64,000 bases of DNA from an uncultured Prevotella sp. (GTDB lineage Bacteria; Bacteroidota; Bacteroidia; Bacteroidales; Bacteroidaceae). Shown in pieces: positions 1 through 9,468 of this stretch. The first letter of the stretch is position 1, and each line of letters begins with the position of its first letter. The DNA is taken from the NCBI GenBank assembly GCA_900539625.1, contig UQCW01000008.1, positions 10,080 to 74,079 on the forward strand, given 5' to 3'. The translations under genes were made by a program, and so were the position numbers. The notes under the pieces are model-generated. The model saw only the letters and a program-made list of their open reading frames with translations, did not search any database and was not told the origin of the DNA.

Positions 1-336
1 TGTGTTGTACTGCGCCAATCCTGTCTCGTCCACCAGATACATGGCTTTCTCCATCGTGTATTTGATGTATTTGTCGTCAGGTGCCAGTGTAAAGAAGTAG
101 TGATGAAACATCTCTACATGACTCTTGGCTTCCACATCAAGGGTCTCATCCATCGTTGTACGGTTCACCAATATGGGTACATTGCCATCCAGTACATACA
201 CTTTCTGCTGGGCATCTGTCACCATACATCTTGCTGTCCATACACTCGACACGCTGATGATGATACAACCAATCAAGAAGGCGGTACAGACAATGCCCAC
301 CAACTTGATTTTGTTTTCTAAATTCTTGATTACCAT
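1..336 (-). CDS. traK: Conjugative transposon protein TraK (VirB8-like), 3' end outside the window
   Basis: TraK is an inner-membrane, VirB8-like scaffold component of the Bacteroides conjugation channel. Only the first 112 residues are in the window. They show a short basic N-terminus, one hydrophobic segment at about residues 12-32 and then a periplasmic domain beginning with MVTDAQQKVYVLDGNVPILV. The frame stays open through base 1, so the gene continues to the left. The start is the ATG at 336. The gene follows a small gene by three bases and is the last visible gene of the operon. The order traJ, small gene, traK supports the call. Confidence 0.8.
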   Translation of the reverse strand, partial: MVIKNLENKIKLVGIVCTAFLIGCIIISVSSVWTARCMVTDAQQKVYVLDGNVPILVNRTTMDETLDVEAKSHVEMFHHYFFTLAPDDKYIKYTMEKAMYLVDETGLAQYNT

Positions 337-339
337 AGC

Positions 340-747
340 TTACTTCTTGCTTTTCTTCTGCAACTGCATATACTCTCTGTACAGCATCGGCATAATCTCC
401 AGTCGCAGTTCTTCCACCAAATTTTCATAGCAGCAGTTGAACACCTTGATGTAGATGCCCTGCATGGCAATCTCATACCAAACCCACCACAGTTCCTTCT
501 CACGCTTGCGTCTGTTCTTGCAGAGCTTCGCCTTGTGCAATCGGCTGCTCAGGTATTCCACCATCGGCACTACATACTCATCCTCCTCGTCAAACCCTTC
601 GTCCATCTCCTCAAACATCGGATCAATGGGATGTCGTTTGTTCAACAGCACGTTGTTCATTCGCTTGTTAGCAAATGCCACAAACTGCTCGTTTTCAAGC
701 CACTTCTCAATCTTCAGTTCCAACTCTGTCATCTTGTTATTTTCCAT
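340..747 (-). CDS. Small acidic tra-region protein of unknown function
   Basis: This 135-residue protein lies between traJ and traK, three bases upstream of traK, so it is probably co-transcribed and perhaps translationally coupled. It has no signal peptide or membrane segment. The N-terminal half is acidic (FEEMDEGFDEEDEYV around residues 45-59) and the C-terminal half is basic, with a KNRRKREKELWWVWYE stretch. I do not recognise a family. Its place in the operon suggests an accessory role in transfer, but nothing in the sequence proves it. Confidence 0.7.
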   Translation of the reverse strand: MENNKMTELELKIEKWLENEQFVAFANKRMNNVLLNKRHPIDPMFEEMDEGFDEEDEYVVPMVEYLSSRLHKAKLCKNRRKREKELWWVWYEIAMQGIYIKVFNCCYENLVEELRLEIMPMLYREYMQLQKKSKK

Positions 748-781
748 AATTCGTTTTCTTTATTGTTTTATGTCGTTGTTT

Positions 782-1915
782 TTACATTATCTTGCTCATT
801 GCTCCAGATGCCGTCATCTTAGCCTGCTGAGCCACGCCTTCACCAAAATTTCGCGTTGAAAATGCGGTGTCTCCTTCCGGTATCATCCAAGCAGCCAAGT
901 CAGGAACGAGGTTAAGGCATTTCAAAGCCACTATACTTGCTGCCATCAGATAACCTGCTGAGAAGAACGCATTTTGTAGATAGGCTGCCATTGTCTGTTC
1001 ACTGGCTGTGATGGCTGTAAGGTTCTCCACTTGTATGGACAGAACGATGTCAAACAGCAGCAATACATAGAATCCGACGAAGTACAGCATAGCTCCGTAG
1101 AAATGCACGGTCAGATAGCGTGTAAGCCATTTTGCCCAAGCTCCTTCCCATTTCGAAAGCAGGGAAAATGCCCATTGTATCGGTCCGAAAATCGTGAGCA
1201 TTCCCAGCAAGATTTGTTGGCAGTATATCGTTGCCCACCAACCGATTCTGAACACTATCAATGCTATCAACATCACCAGTTTGTCGATACCTACCACAGC
1301 TCCTGCTGTCAGTGAGGTGAACCATAGCTTGGATGCGTCGGTTTCCATGTTCGTCACTTCGTCCACTCCTGCATTTTCCATTGTCGCTTCTATCAGGTTG
1401 GGGTCCGAGGTTCCTTTGTGCGCCACGTCTGCCTGGGCTTGGATATGGGTGTACATCGTGTCTCGTACATAGACGAGCTGCTGCACTTCTTCAAACTTGT
1501 CACTGATTTGTGTCGCCTCCGAACTGTATAGGTCGTGGGTGTAACTGCCGATACAGTTGGGTATATAGGATAGAAAATCCAATACGCACCAACTGCTGCC
1601 GCTATTTGTCATGTTTGTATCTGCCGGTGGATACCACCAACAGAGTATCACTGAAATGACCAATGGTTTGAAGAGTTTCATCACATCCAATGGCTCATGC
1701 TTCACCATCATCTTGTACGCCATACTTGCCGCTACGATGATTGAGAACAGCGCAGCCAATGCCATACTCATTTGCAGAATCCACCAAAACGGCCCTTGTG
1801 AGCCTGTGAATGTGGCATCACACAGGAACTCGTTGGTCTGGAATATCACGTCATCTATATCTTCTTCAAGGAGATTGATGCCGAAGTCGGATAATATATT
1901 ACTGTTGTCTGCCAT
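782..1915 (-). CDS. traJ: Conjugative transposon protein TraJ (VirB6-like polytopic membrane protein)
   Basis: TraJ is the polytopic inner-membrane part of the Bacteroides conjugative channel, comparable to VirB6. The 377 residues start with a non-hydrophobic N-terminus. Hydrophobic spans follow: about 48-65 (MSMALAALFSIIVAASMAY), 83-95 (PLVISVILCWWYP), then several between 200 and 345. A periplasmic or cytosolic loop rich in Asp/Glu lies at about 130-195. The length fits the family. The start is the ATG at 1915. The gene follows a BRO-domain antirepressor gene by seven bases, an unusual neighbour inside a transfer operon. Confidence 0.85.
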   Translation of the reverse strand: MADNSNILSDFGINLLEEDIDDVIFQTNEFLCDATFTGSQGPFWWILQMSMALAALFSIIVAASMAYKMMVKHEPLDVMKLFKPLVISVILCWWYPPADTNMTNSGSSWCVLDFLSYIPNCIGSYTHDLYSSEATQISDKFEEVQQLVYVRDTMYTHIQAQADVAHKGTSDPNLIEATMENAGVDEVTNMETDASKLWFTSLTAGAVVGIDKLVMLIALIVFRIGWWATIYCQQILLGMLTIFGPIQWAFSLLSKWEGAWAKWLTRYLTVHFYGAMLYFVGFYVLLLFDIVLSIQVENLTAITASEQTMAAYLQNAFFSAGYLMAASIVALKCLNLVPDLAAWMIPEGDTAFSTRNFGEGVAQQAKMTASGAMSKIM

Positions 1916-1922
1916 ATGCGTT

Positions 1923-2771
1923 TTACTCTAAATCGTTGCAATTTCTTGTCTCGTTTGGGGCGTTTTTGTCCCTCGCTGCCTTTTTCGCCCATTCCATTTT
2001 GGGCAAGATGCCCTCTTTCTTCAGTATGTCATAGAGAAACAGCCGTCCTTTCTGTGTCCACTTGGTGTTAAGTGTGGTACATGGCACTCCTTCGTTGGTC
2101 ATAAAATGGATGGTCTCGCTGCTCACATAACATTTGTCCTTATATTCGGCATACAATATCCATTGCTCACCAACCTTGTATTGGATGCGTAGTCCGTGCA
2201 GTAATTTGTTCATTCGTTGTCCTGACATACCATAGTCCTGCGCTATTTGGGTGATGGTCATGGTACTGGTGGATGATAATATCAAGTCCAGATAACTCAC
2301 TTTCTTCTCCATTTCTCCGATGATTTGTTTCTGTGCCTCGCATTGCTGTTCCGCTTCCAATCGCTTCGCCTTTTCCTCTTTCAACGTCGTTGCCAACTGT
2401 ATCAAAAAGTCGGGCTCTGTGATGGCTCGCTCCAATGTGTCTTTGGTCATATACGCCCCATGCTTGCGGATGGTAGGCAACACTTCTGATGTCACCCATT
2501 TGCGGAATCGTTTTGCTTCCGGCTTTCTGCTGTCAAGGATTACATCATACAGTCCATCCTCTGTAACGAAGTTAACCATCTGAATACCACCGCTTGTTAA
2601 AAGGGGTTCGGTTGAAACGACCCCCTTTTCAAGTCGCTCTCTCACATTACCTTGACGCAAACCCAACATCTTGCATACATCGCCCAAACAGAACAATGGC
2701 GCATCAGGTGTTCCCTTAATGCGTATCGTACCTAACTCTTCATTGTTGAAAATCTGAATATTATTATCCAT
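1923..2771 (-). CDS. Phage-type antirepressor: BRO-N domain plus C-terminal KilAC-like domain
   Basis: BRO-family antirepressors bind DNA or repressors and usually control prophage induction. This 282-residue protein has a BRO-N domain at about residues 4-110, with the hallmarks LFCLGDVCKMLGLRQG, LYDVILDSRKPEAKRFRKWV and TSEVLPTIRKHGAY. A coiled linker spans about 118-160. A second winged-helix, KilAC/ANT-like domain follows, with TITQIAQDYGMSGQRMNKLL and LLHGLRIQYKVGEQWILY. It is full length. It sits between an exported tra protein and traJ on the same strand, so it should be transcribed with transfer genes. It may be a captured phage gene or a real regulator of the element (inference). Confidence 0.85.
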   Translation of the reverse strand: MDNNIQIFNNEELGTIRIKGTPDAPLFCLGDVCKMLGLRQGNVRERLEKGVVSTEPLLTSGGIQMVNFVTEDGLYDVILDSRKPEAKRFRKWVTSEVLPTIRKHGAYMTKDTLERAITEPDFLIQLATTLKEEKAKRLEAEQQCEAQKQIIGEMEKKVSYLDLILSSTSTMTITQIAQDYGMSGQRMNKLLHGLRIQYKVGEQWILYAEYKDKCYVSSETIHFMTNEGVPCTTLNTKWTQKGRLFLYDILKKEGILPKMEWAKKAARDKNAPNETRNCNDLE

Positions 2772-2815
2772 GTCGTATTTTATTTTATCGTATCTCTAAT
2801 GGCTTAGTCCCTCCT

Positions 2816-2840
2816 AAGAAGGCTCAGAAAGGCTTACCCT
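2816..2840. repeat. 25-bp copy of the traG 3' end sequence (24/25 identical to 6905-6929)
   Basis: AAGAAGGCTCAGAAAGGC and the following TTACCCT recur at 6905-6929 with one mismatch. There the sequence forms the stop region of traG. Here it is in the gap between the exported protein gene and the BRO gene. Confidence 0.7.
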
Positions 2841-2851
2841 ATAAAAGGCAT

Positions 2852-3574
2852 TTATCTTTTTACTGCCTCGTTCCATCTGCTCTTTGCCTCGCTCACGATA
2901 TTTTCTTTATGCAACGTTCTTTCATGTGTTGCCGTAAGCAAGGTGTTGGTGCGTGATGCACTATGCAGTCGCACAAGGTAGCGCAACAGTGTTTCGTTCT
3001 GCCTTACCACATCATCATAGATGCGTAGGTATTCTTTCTTTCGCTGTGCATTGGGCATATAGGCATCTTTTGTGGCATTGATGGCGCAGTTGTACATATT
3101 GTAATACTCTGTCCAGCGTAGCTTTTCATTGATTGTGCCACCAACGAACATTATACGGTCTATGTTCTGTTTGAACCTTGCCATTGCTGCTTCTATCTTA
3201 TTGCCTTCGGCTGTCCACGCCAAGTCTATCTGTCTGTCTGCCACATTCAATGCTTCTATCGCAGCTCTACTTGTCAGTGTGGAGTCTATATTCTCCGAAT
3301 ATGCCACCTGATTATAGGCGTTCAAACCTGCTACAGTACGATAGGTCAGCTTATTCTTTCTTGCTGCCGACTTTTTGTAGTTCTTGTGAAATGTCCAGTA
3401 GTATAGTTCTGGAGTCAGCGAACCTCCTCCAGTTTCCATCACCATTATCTGGTTCTTCTTCGCTGGGTCGTGATTATATGTCACGCCCTGGGCGTATGCT
3501 ATATTGGTAGCCAAAAGTCCAATTCCAACAATAGCAGTAATTCTTCTTATTTGCCTTATCTGTCCCATTTGCAT
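2852..3574 (-). CDS. Exported tra-region protein, conserved in Bacteroides conjugative elements (DUF5045-like from memory)
   Basis: The 240-residue protein has a signal peptide (ITAIVGIGLLATNIAYAQ, about residues 11-28), so it is predicted periplasmic. The mature part begins GVTYNHDPAKKNQIMVMETG, which I associate with the DUF5045 family of tra clusters; that name is from memory. The rest is mostly helical and charged, with ALNVADRQIDLAW and YMPNAQRKKEYLRIYDD. It is separated from the upstream exported protein by 12 bases and is followed by a gap containing a copy of the traG 3' end repeat. Its exact role in the channel is unknown. Confidence 0.7.
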   Translation of the reverse strand: MQMGQIRQIRRITAIVGIGLLATNIAYAQGVTYNHDPAKKNQIMVMETGGGSLTPELYYWTFHKNYKKSAARKNKLTYRTVAGLNAYNQVAYSENIDSTLTSRAAIEALNVADRQIDLAWTAEGNKIEAAMARFKQNIDRIMFVGGTINEKLRWTEYYNMYNCAINATKDAYMPNAQRKKEYLRIYDDVVRQNETLLRYLVRLHSASRTNTLLTATHERTLHKENIVSEAKSRWNEAVKR

Positions 3575-3586
3575 TTGCTATTTATT

Positions 3587-4312
3587 TTATTCTTTACCCA
3601 GTTTCCCTGCCTTTCGCCACCGTCCAAACGCATCATCCAATATCTCAGCCTTTGTCTTTGTCCGATACACTTTCTCTTTCCAATATCCCATGCGCACCTG
3701 CACATACCGCCAAGTCTCAATATAGGCTCTGTTCAAATGCCTCTCGATATTGTCCAACGAATTGTTGACTGCTTCCAATACCATTATCAAGTCTGAGGTG
3801 GAACAAGCAGCCGCTCCTGTAGCATACAGCACCAGATCGTTCACACTCTTGTATAGCTGTTCTCCATCTGCTGCTATTTGCTTGATGGCTTTAGCATTGA
3901 TGGATAATAGCATGGTGTCAGCAAGGGCTATATGTTTGCGCTTCACCACTTTTCTGTTGAAGTCTTCTAATAACCGCTTGTAGTCGCTAATCCGTTCACT
4001 CACATTCTCGTAGGTGCTTTTTACGTTCAGCACGGTGCGCAACGACTGGTACATCATGTCTATCACATCAAACGCTCTGGTGTATTTGTCCAATTCCACA
4101 TTCAGTGTCTTGTATTCACCTGTCTCTTTCTGGCTATAGTCGTGCAGTAATTGGTTGCTGTATTCCAATGTACTTCGTGCCAAGAGCAGACTACGCTGTT
4201 TCTTGTGGTCATTGATATAGGCTTCCACACTCGACACGTCAAAGCCCCATTGGGCTCTTGCTGCATTGGGTAACAGTGTCAATAGCATTACTATCATCAA
4301 AGTCGTCCTCAT
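3587..4312 (-). CDS. Exported helical tra-region protein
   Basis: The ATG at 4312 overlaps the stop of the preceding gene (ATGA), which favours it over the longer frame starting at 4351. This gives 241 residues with a clear signal peptide (MIVMLLTLLPNAARAQ, near residues 6-21). The mature part is almost entirely helical and charged (YKRLLEDFNRKVVKRKH and similar), with two cysteines nowhere near a CxxC motif. It occupies the slot where VirB5-like TraI proteins usually sit, between traG and traJ, but I do not see the TraI sequence pattern. Translational coupling to its neighbour suggests the two products work together. Confidence 0.65.
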   Translation of the reverse strand: MRTTLMIVMLLTLLPNAARAQWGFDVSSVEAYINDHKKQRSLLLARSTLEYSNQLLHDYSQKETGEYKTLNVELDKYTRAFDVIDMMYQSLRTVLNVKSTYENVSERISDYKRLLEDFNRKVVKRKHIALADTMLLSINAKAIKQIAADGEQLYKSVNDLVLYATGAAACSTSDLIMVLEAVNNSLDNIERHLNRAYIETWRYVQVRMGYWKEKVYRTKTKAEILDDAFGRWRKAGKLGKE

Positions 4313-6825
4313 CCACTTGCCTCCTTTCTGCCTCTGGCTCCATTGATCCATCGCTCATAGCATTCTTCCAATATGGTCTGTCTGCGTCCCATGTTATCGT
4401 CTATCTCTGGCAATGCACTTTTTAGTACATCTATGATGCTCCGCTTGTAGTGCATCATCTTTTCCAGTGATACCAAGTCAGCGTAAATCTTTGTGATACG
4501 GCTGTCCACTTCTCGTGCTATCTCCAGTCGGTCACTCGACCACAACAGATGTTTCACATCGCTGTTGGTTTGCTCTTCCATCGGGTCACTCTTGGCATAT
4601 TCGGTAGTTATCTTGCACGATGGATATTCCCTTGCTATCTCGGATATTCGGCGGTTTACTTCGTCGGCTTTTTCTTGCTCTGACTTGCTTCTGGCAAGCG
4701 TCATCACGTCTACCACACTGGTATTGGTGTATTCCGATGTCAAGTCCCATGCTATCTGCATGATGGCACGGTGTACCTTTACACCAAGTACAATCTTGGG
4801 CTTTCTCGCTATCGACAATGTTGCTTTGAAGGTAACGATGCCGTTGATGTTTGGGACGGTTGCTTTACGTGTATACACGTAGCCATTCCACCCTCCTTTG
4901 TCCTGCCAAGTGAGGTTATAGGCTGTCTTGCAATCGTTCATGATGGCTGGAATATGATAGTAGTCATCGGTTGCCACGTCATTGTCCTTGTTTGCTTCTT
5001 CCTTGGCTTTTGCTATTTCTTGCTGCTTTTGTCGCCATGTCGCCAACTCCACATTCAGTTTGTCTATCTGGTCTTTGTTGGCATTGTATTGTTGGCGATA
5101 GACGGCAGCATCTTCTACGCTGGAATTGGCTATCTTGCGAAGTAACTCCTTGTTTTCTGCTTCCAACTGTCCTATCTGCACCTGAAGCACAGCCACTTTG
5201 CTGTCGGCTTCTTGCTGCATTCTGTCAAACTCCGACAAATCCAAATTGCCTTCCGTTACAGTTGTCCTCATTACACATTCCTTGCTGTGTGCATTGAGCG
5301 ACTTGCCACATTCGCTACATTTGTATTGCGTTGTTCCTTGTCCCAAGGTCACACCGTCTGAGCATGTCACGCTGATGGTTACACTCTCGCATCCTTTCAG
5401 CTTGGCTGCATCGGTTGCCTGATAGTAGTTGCGTGTGTCGCTACCTATATAATAGGTGTAGCCTTCTTCATTGTCGTTCAGTTCCGACAGACGTGCTTGC
5501 AGTTGCGCCTTGAAGGTGTTTAAGTCCATTGAATAGGAGTCAAACACGTCCTCATAGACAGTTTCTTCTCTGTTCCAACTTTTTGTAACCGTGATGTGAT
5601 AAGCGAATGCCTTTTGCTTCTGCTTTTTCTTTTTACTGATGATATAGCTGCTTAACCTATAGCTTATATTATAGTTATATCCGTCATTCAGATTGTTCAG
5701 CTGCTGCACCTTGGCTCGTGACCATCCGGCATGGTTCTCAGAGTTTTGCAGAATGGCTTCTCTCTGATTTCCGTCTGGATAGAAGTCGGGATCTTTGGTA
5801 CTTATCCTATACCAGTGGTCGCCTTTCAATATACTGTTGTTGTCCGTCGGTGGATTATACTCCACAATGGTTTCGGATCCTCTGTCCCTACGGTAGATAT
5901 ACCAGCGCTGGGTGTAGTACTGTCCATTTGCTTCACTCATATAGTCGGTTATCCACGACGTGAGATTGTAGTCGGCTATATTGAACAATCCTGCTACATT
6001 GTCTTTACCGCCTACCATACCCAATAAGGTGTTGCCCACATCTTTGTCAAATTGCTCAAACAGGTCGTTATAGCTATTGTATATGTCTATGACCTTGCTC
6101 ACCTTGCCGTTAAACACTTCTTTGAACGCACTTTTCTGCAACAGTGCGTCACCGATATTGGTCATGCCTGATGTGGCAAGTCCCACTCCCATATTGTATA
6201 GGTTGTCAATGTCTGCCGTCAGATTGTCCACCGTGAAGTTTCCCGGTACTTTCGCCAAATCATTCAGCATTCCTTTCCAGTCTACATTGCCAATGTCCGA
6301 CAGTTTCAGTATGGCTGCTATCTCTTTGTTGATTTCCAAAAACTGTATGTCTGCAAATGTCAAAGTAGAGTTGGTGACGACACTTTCAAACTGCATACAC
6401 AGATTCTTGGTGTCATCGCATACCTTTACCAGATAACTTCCCCAATACAAAGCGGTCTGAGGAGAGTGGAGCATCATCTTCGAGACTGTCCATATCTTTG
6501 GCATTATCTTATGACTCACCATATTGTAGATGCGCTTGTAATAGTAGTTCTCCGTACTGCTGTTCCACAATCCCAAATCGGTCATTGCCTTGCGTTCCAA
6601 AAACTTACTGGCGAAAATCCCTGCTGCTGCCAACTCTGCTGCATTGTAGTGCTTCAAGATTGCACCTACCTGCTCGCTGTAATAGCCTTCTGCCACGGCT
6701 TCCGCTCCGAAAGTTGTAGCCATTGCTGCCACTGTTTCCTTGTCGTAGTTCATGCTGTGAAACTGTGCACAGACTTTATTGGTCCATACACAGATTGTCA
6801 GCATGATGATTAGGAGTCGTTTCAT
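4309..6825 (-). CDS. Large exported tra-region protein with a Cys/His cluster and central coiled coil
   Basis: This 838-residue protein carries a signal peptide (LIIMLTICVWTNKVCAQ, residues about 4-20). The first 300 residues are mostly helical (FASKFLERKAMTDLGLWN, TVSKMMLHSPQTALYWG). A central region of about 310-510 is Tyr-rich and beta-like, with a lysine run (SKKKKQKQK) near 405. A CSECGKSLNAHSKEC cluster near residue 515 could bind zinc or form disulfides. A coiled coil spans about 540-625. A C-terminal half with helical ends follows. It lies downstream of traG and overlaps the next gene by four bases. I do not recognise a named family for the whole. It is probably a periplasmic transfer component or a surface-exposed adhesin-like accessory (inference). 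Confidence 0.6.
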   Translation of the reverse strand: MKRLLIIMLTICVWTNKVCAQFHSMNYDKETVAAMATTFGAEAVAEGYYSEQVGAILKHYNAAELAAAGIFASKFLERKAMTDLGLWNSSTENYYYKRIYNMVSHKIMPKIWTVSKMMLHSPQTALYWGSYLVKVCDDTKNLCMQFESVVTNSTLTFADIQFLEINKEIAAILKLSDIGNVDWKGMLNDLAKVPGNFTVDNLTADIDNLYNMGVGLATSGMTNIGDALLQKSAFKEVFNGKVSKVIDIYNSYNDLFEQFDKDVGNTLLGMVGGKDNVAGLFNIADYNLTSWITDYMSEANGQYYTQRWYIYRRDRGSETIVEYNPPTDNNSILKGDHWYRISTKDPDFYPDGNQREAILQNSENHAGWSRAKVQQLNNLNDGYNYNISYRLSSYIISKKKKQKQKAFAYHITVTKSWNREETVYEDVFDSYSMDLNTFKAQLQARLSELNDNEEGYTYYIGSDTRNYYQATDAAKLKGCESVTISVTCSDGVTLGQGTTQYKCSECGKSLNAHSKECVMRTTVTEGNLDLSEFDRMQQEADSKVAVLQVQIGQLEAENKELLRKIANSSVEDAAVYRQQYNANKDQIDKLNVELATWRQKQQEIAKAKEEANKDNDVATDDYYHIPAIMNDCKTAYNLTWQDKGGWNGYVYTRKATVPNINGIVTFKATLSIARKPKIVLGVKVHRAIMQIAWDLTSEYTNTSVVDVMTLARSKSEQEKADEVNRRISEIAREYPSCKITTEYAKSDPMEEQTNSDVKHLLWSSDRLEIAREVDSRITKIYADLVSLEKMMHYKRSIIDVLKSALPEIDDNMGRRQTILEECYERWINGARGRKEASG

Positions 6826-6904
6826 TCGTTGCTATTGTTTTGTTTATAATTACACTGACATGTCAGCGTCTTTGTTTTGCCTATTCATTACCCCAGAAAT
6901 GCAT

Positions 6905-6929
6905 AAGAAGGCTTAGAAAGGCTTACCCT
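6905..6929. repeat. 25-bp traG 3' end sequence repeated at 2816-2840
   Basis: This copy covers the last codons and stop of traG (K-G-K-P-F-stop). One base differs from the copy at 2816-2840. Confidence 0.7.
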
Positions 6930-9468
6930 TAGAAGACAGCACTTGTCCTGCTTCGTTCACTTTTTGAGCGAAAGCCAAAGACTTGCTGATGCCACTTGCA
7001 TCCCAATCCCTGCAATATGCCTCGATAGCTTGCTGATGATTGCATCCTAACTTTCGTTTGTACAGTTTCAATGCCTCCTTCTCAGCTCGCTCCGTGGTAT
7101 AGGTCATGTAGCACTCATGCGGTTCCTCCACGCCATACACTGCACTGGTCTGTCCACGACGGATGAACACCTCTCGGAAGAACGCGCGTCCTTCCTTGTT
7201 GTCAAGTCGGTTAATCGTAAAAATCTTCTTACAGTCCACATCCGTCAGACCGAGTATCGTCTTGATGGTATCAAAACGCTCCCTGAACTTGCTTTGGTCA
7301 AGCAACATCACCACGTCGGAGTTGTTGATGATGGCTTCTTTCACGATTTCACTGCCGATAATGTCTTGTATCTCCTGAGTCACCACACCAACACTGGCCC
7401 AGAATTTACGGGCAGTCTTGTACAGATACTTGATGTACTCTGCCATCATGGGCGATGCGATAGCTTTCCATGCCTCCTCGATGATGAGCATCTTTCGGTT
7501 CTTTTTGATGCGCATCTTCTGCAAGAACACGTCCATGATGATGAGTGTCACCAGTGGAAAGAGCAGTGGATCATCCTTGATACTGTCGATTTCAAAGACG
7601 ATGAAGGTCTCGTCAAACAGGCTGCTGTCCATATTCTCATTCAGCGTCACATCGTGGTTGCCTCCTTTGTAGAACTCTTTCAACAGATAGTTGTAGGATG
7701 CCAAGTCGATTCCTCGCAGTCCGTTCTCATCACAGATTTCCGGTATGCGCCTTGTACTGAACTCATAGAAGCTGTTGAAACACAAACGACCAATACTGTC
7801 TTTTCCAAAGTGTGCCTCGTAATACTCGTTGATGACTTGCTCAATGAGTTTGTCTTCTGTCTTTGTTACCGTGCCTTGACTGCCTTTCCAAATCAGCATG
7901 ACAAGGTTTTTCAAGAATCCTAATTTCTCGATGTTCCATTCTTCTCTCTTGATTTGGAAGGGGTTCATCGTGATGGGATGCTCTTCGGTATACGAGATAT
8001 ATTTGCCGTTGAAGTATTCACACAGTCCTTCATACGAATTACCAGTATCCACTAACACGATGTCAGTATTCTGCTCATGGGCTTGGCGTACCATGGAATT
8101 GACGTAAAAACTCTTGCCGCTGCCTGAAGGTCCGAGCACAAAGAAATTGCTGTTGTCTGTCAACTTGTTCTTGCCTTCCTTTCCCGATATGTCGATGGCT
8201 ACGGGCACTCCTTGTCGGTCGGTATAGTACACCTTGAAAGGTGTGTCTTCGCTATGTACTATCTTCTCCTTGTACATCATACTGACGGCTGCATCCGATA
8301 GGGTGAGGAAACGGTCGTAGTCTTCGCTCATTCCGAAGCAGTTGCCAGGGAATGAGTTGACGAACAGCTCCAGTTGGTTGTATGCTCGCTTGGATATGTG
8401 GATGCCCATGCGCCCGAATGCGTTTTCTATATGGTTCGTACACTTTTGAATATCTACATTGGGTGCCACAGTTACTATAATATTATAATGTGTATAGACG
8501 AGTTGTTTGTTTTCTCTCGCTATCACGTCCTGCACTCGCTTGATGTCTTCCACTGCAATCATGTTGCTTGGGTTGGGCATCGAGGCATGGCGGTTTTTCT
8601 TCTTGTCCAATACTGCCAACTCTTTCTTTTGGTTGGGCATGAAGATGATTTGGTTGTACACCACCGACTGCACTCCTGGTATGTTGTCTACTACCGATAG
8701 TAGGTCTACTGGCATACTGGTGTTGTTTACTTCCATATTGGTATATGGACGGATGACACTGGGCAGATTGGCGCAGTCTACATCTAACAGACTGTACATT
8801 TTACAACGTCTGTCGCCCATGCCGATGGTCTCTTCATCCACCTTGAAGCCTGTCATACTTACGGTCTTGTCCCGAAAGTTCATGGCAAAGAAACGGTCTA
8901 CATATTCCTGTGTCTCTTGCTTGCCGAGGAAGGATGCTTTCAGTCCAGCATCTTTCAACTGGTCATGTACCTTGCGAACCTTTACCATGAAGTCGCGCCA
9001 CTTCTTATGGTCAAAAGAGAACAGACTGCTCTTCTTGTTCTCTTGGGTGATGGTCAGATAGGTGCTGCTGTCTGTGTATTCACGTCCTTCGTAATAGCGG
9101 AAGTAGGCTTCCGACAAGAACTCATGCTTGTCAGTACTCTCGTCCTTAAACTGTTTGCGTGTAAACACGTCTTGCTTGTGGATGGCATAGCCTTCGCCTA
9201 AGGTCTGACAGATAGCGGTGAAGAGTTGGGTGAACTCATAGTAGCTGTCAATGTTGGCGGAGTATTTCTGCACTGGATTTTCCATACGCAGTATGGCTGA
9301 GTAGTCACCGTTCTTGGTATACACCACACCGATGCCGTCCACTTCCTCCACCGAGAAGTAGATGTCCTCGAATATCTTTTTCCGTTTGCCTCCAGTACCG
9401 AAGGCATATACGGATGTTGCCATGCCGATACATAGTGCAATGAAAAACAAGATGACGTATAGTATCAT
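6913..9468 (-). CDS. traG: Conjugation ATPase TraG (VirB4 family)
   Basis: TraG is the VirB4-type ATPase that powers assembly of the conjugation channel at the inner membrane. The 851-residue protein starts with one membrane span (residues about 2-24). An N-terminal VirB4-like domain is followed by the P-loop GPSGSGKSF near residue 445 and the Walker B segment MLIIEEAW near residue 657. Motifs typical of the family follow, such as GVVTQEIQDI and MLLDQS. The length matches Bacteroides TraG. The start is the ATG at 9468. It lies downstream of traF and upstream of the large exported protein. Confidence 0.95.
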   Translation of the reverse strand: MILYVILFFIALCIGMATSVYAFGTGGKRKKIFEDIYFSVEEVDGIGVVYTKNGDYSAILRMENPVQKYSANIDSYYEFTQLFTAICQTLGEGYAIHKQDVFTRKQFKDESTDKHEFLSEAYFRYYEGREYTDSSTYLTITQENKKSSLFSFDHKKWRDFMVKVRKVHDQLKDAGLKASFLGKQETQEYVDRFFAMNFRDKTVSMTGFKVDEETIGMGDRRCKMYSLLDVDCANLPSVIRPYTNMEVNNTSMPVDLLSVVDNIPGVQSVVYNQIIFMPNQKKELAVLDKKKNRHASMPNPSNMIAVEDIKRVQDVIARENKQLVYTHYNIIVTVAPNVDIQKCTNHIENAFGRMGIHISKRAYNQLELFVNSFPGNCFGMSEDYDRFLTLSDAAVSMMYKEKIVHSEDTPFKVYYTDRQGVPVAIDISGKEGKNKLTDNSNFFVLGPSGSGKSFYVNSMVRQAHEQNTDIVLVDTGNSYEGLCEYFNGKYISYTEEHPITMNPFQIKREEWNIEKLGFLKNLVMLIWKGSQGTVTKTEDKLIEQVINEYYEAHFGKDSIGRLCFNSFYEFSTRRIPEICDENGLRGIDLASYNYLLKEFYKGGNHDVTLNENMDSSLFDETFIVFEIDSIKDDPLLFPLVTLIIMDVFLQKMRIKKNRKMLIIEEAWKAIASPMMAEYIKYLYKTARKFWASVGVVTQEIQDIIGSEIVKEAIINNSDVVMLLDQSKFRERFDTIKTILGLTDVDCKKIFTINRLDNKEGRAFFREVFIRRGQTSAVYGVEEPHECYMTYTTERAEKEALKLYKRKLGCNHQQAIEAYCRDWDASGISKSLAFAQKVNEAGQVLSSKGKPF

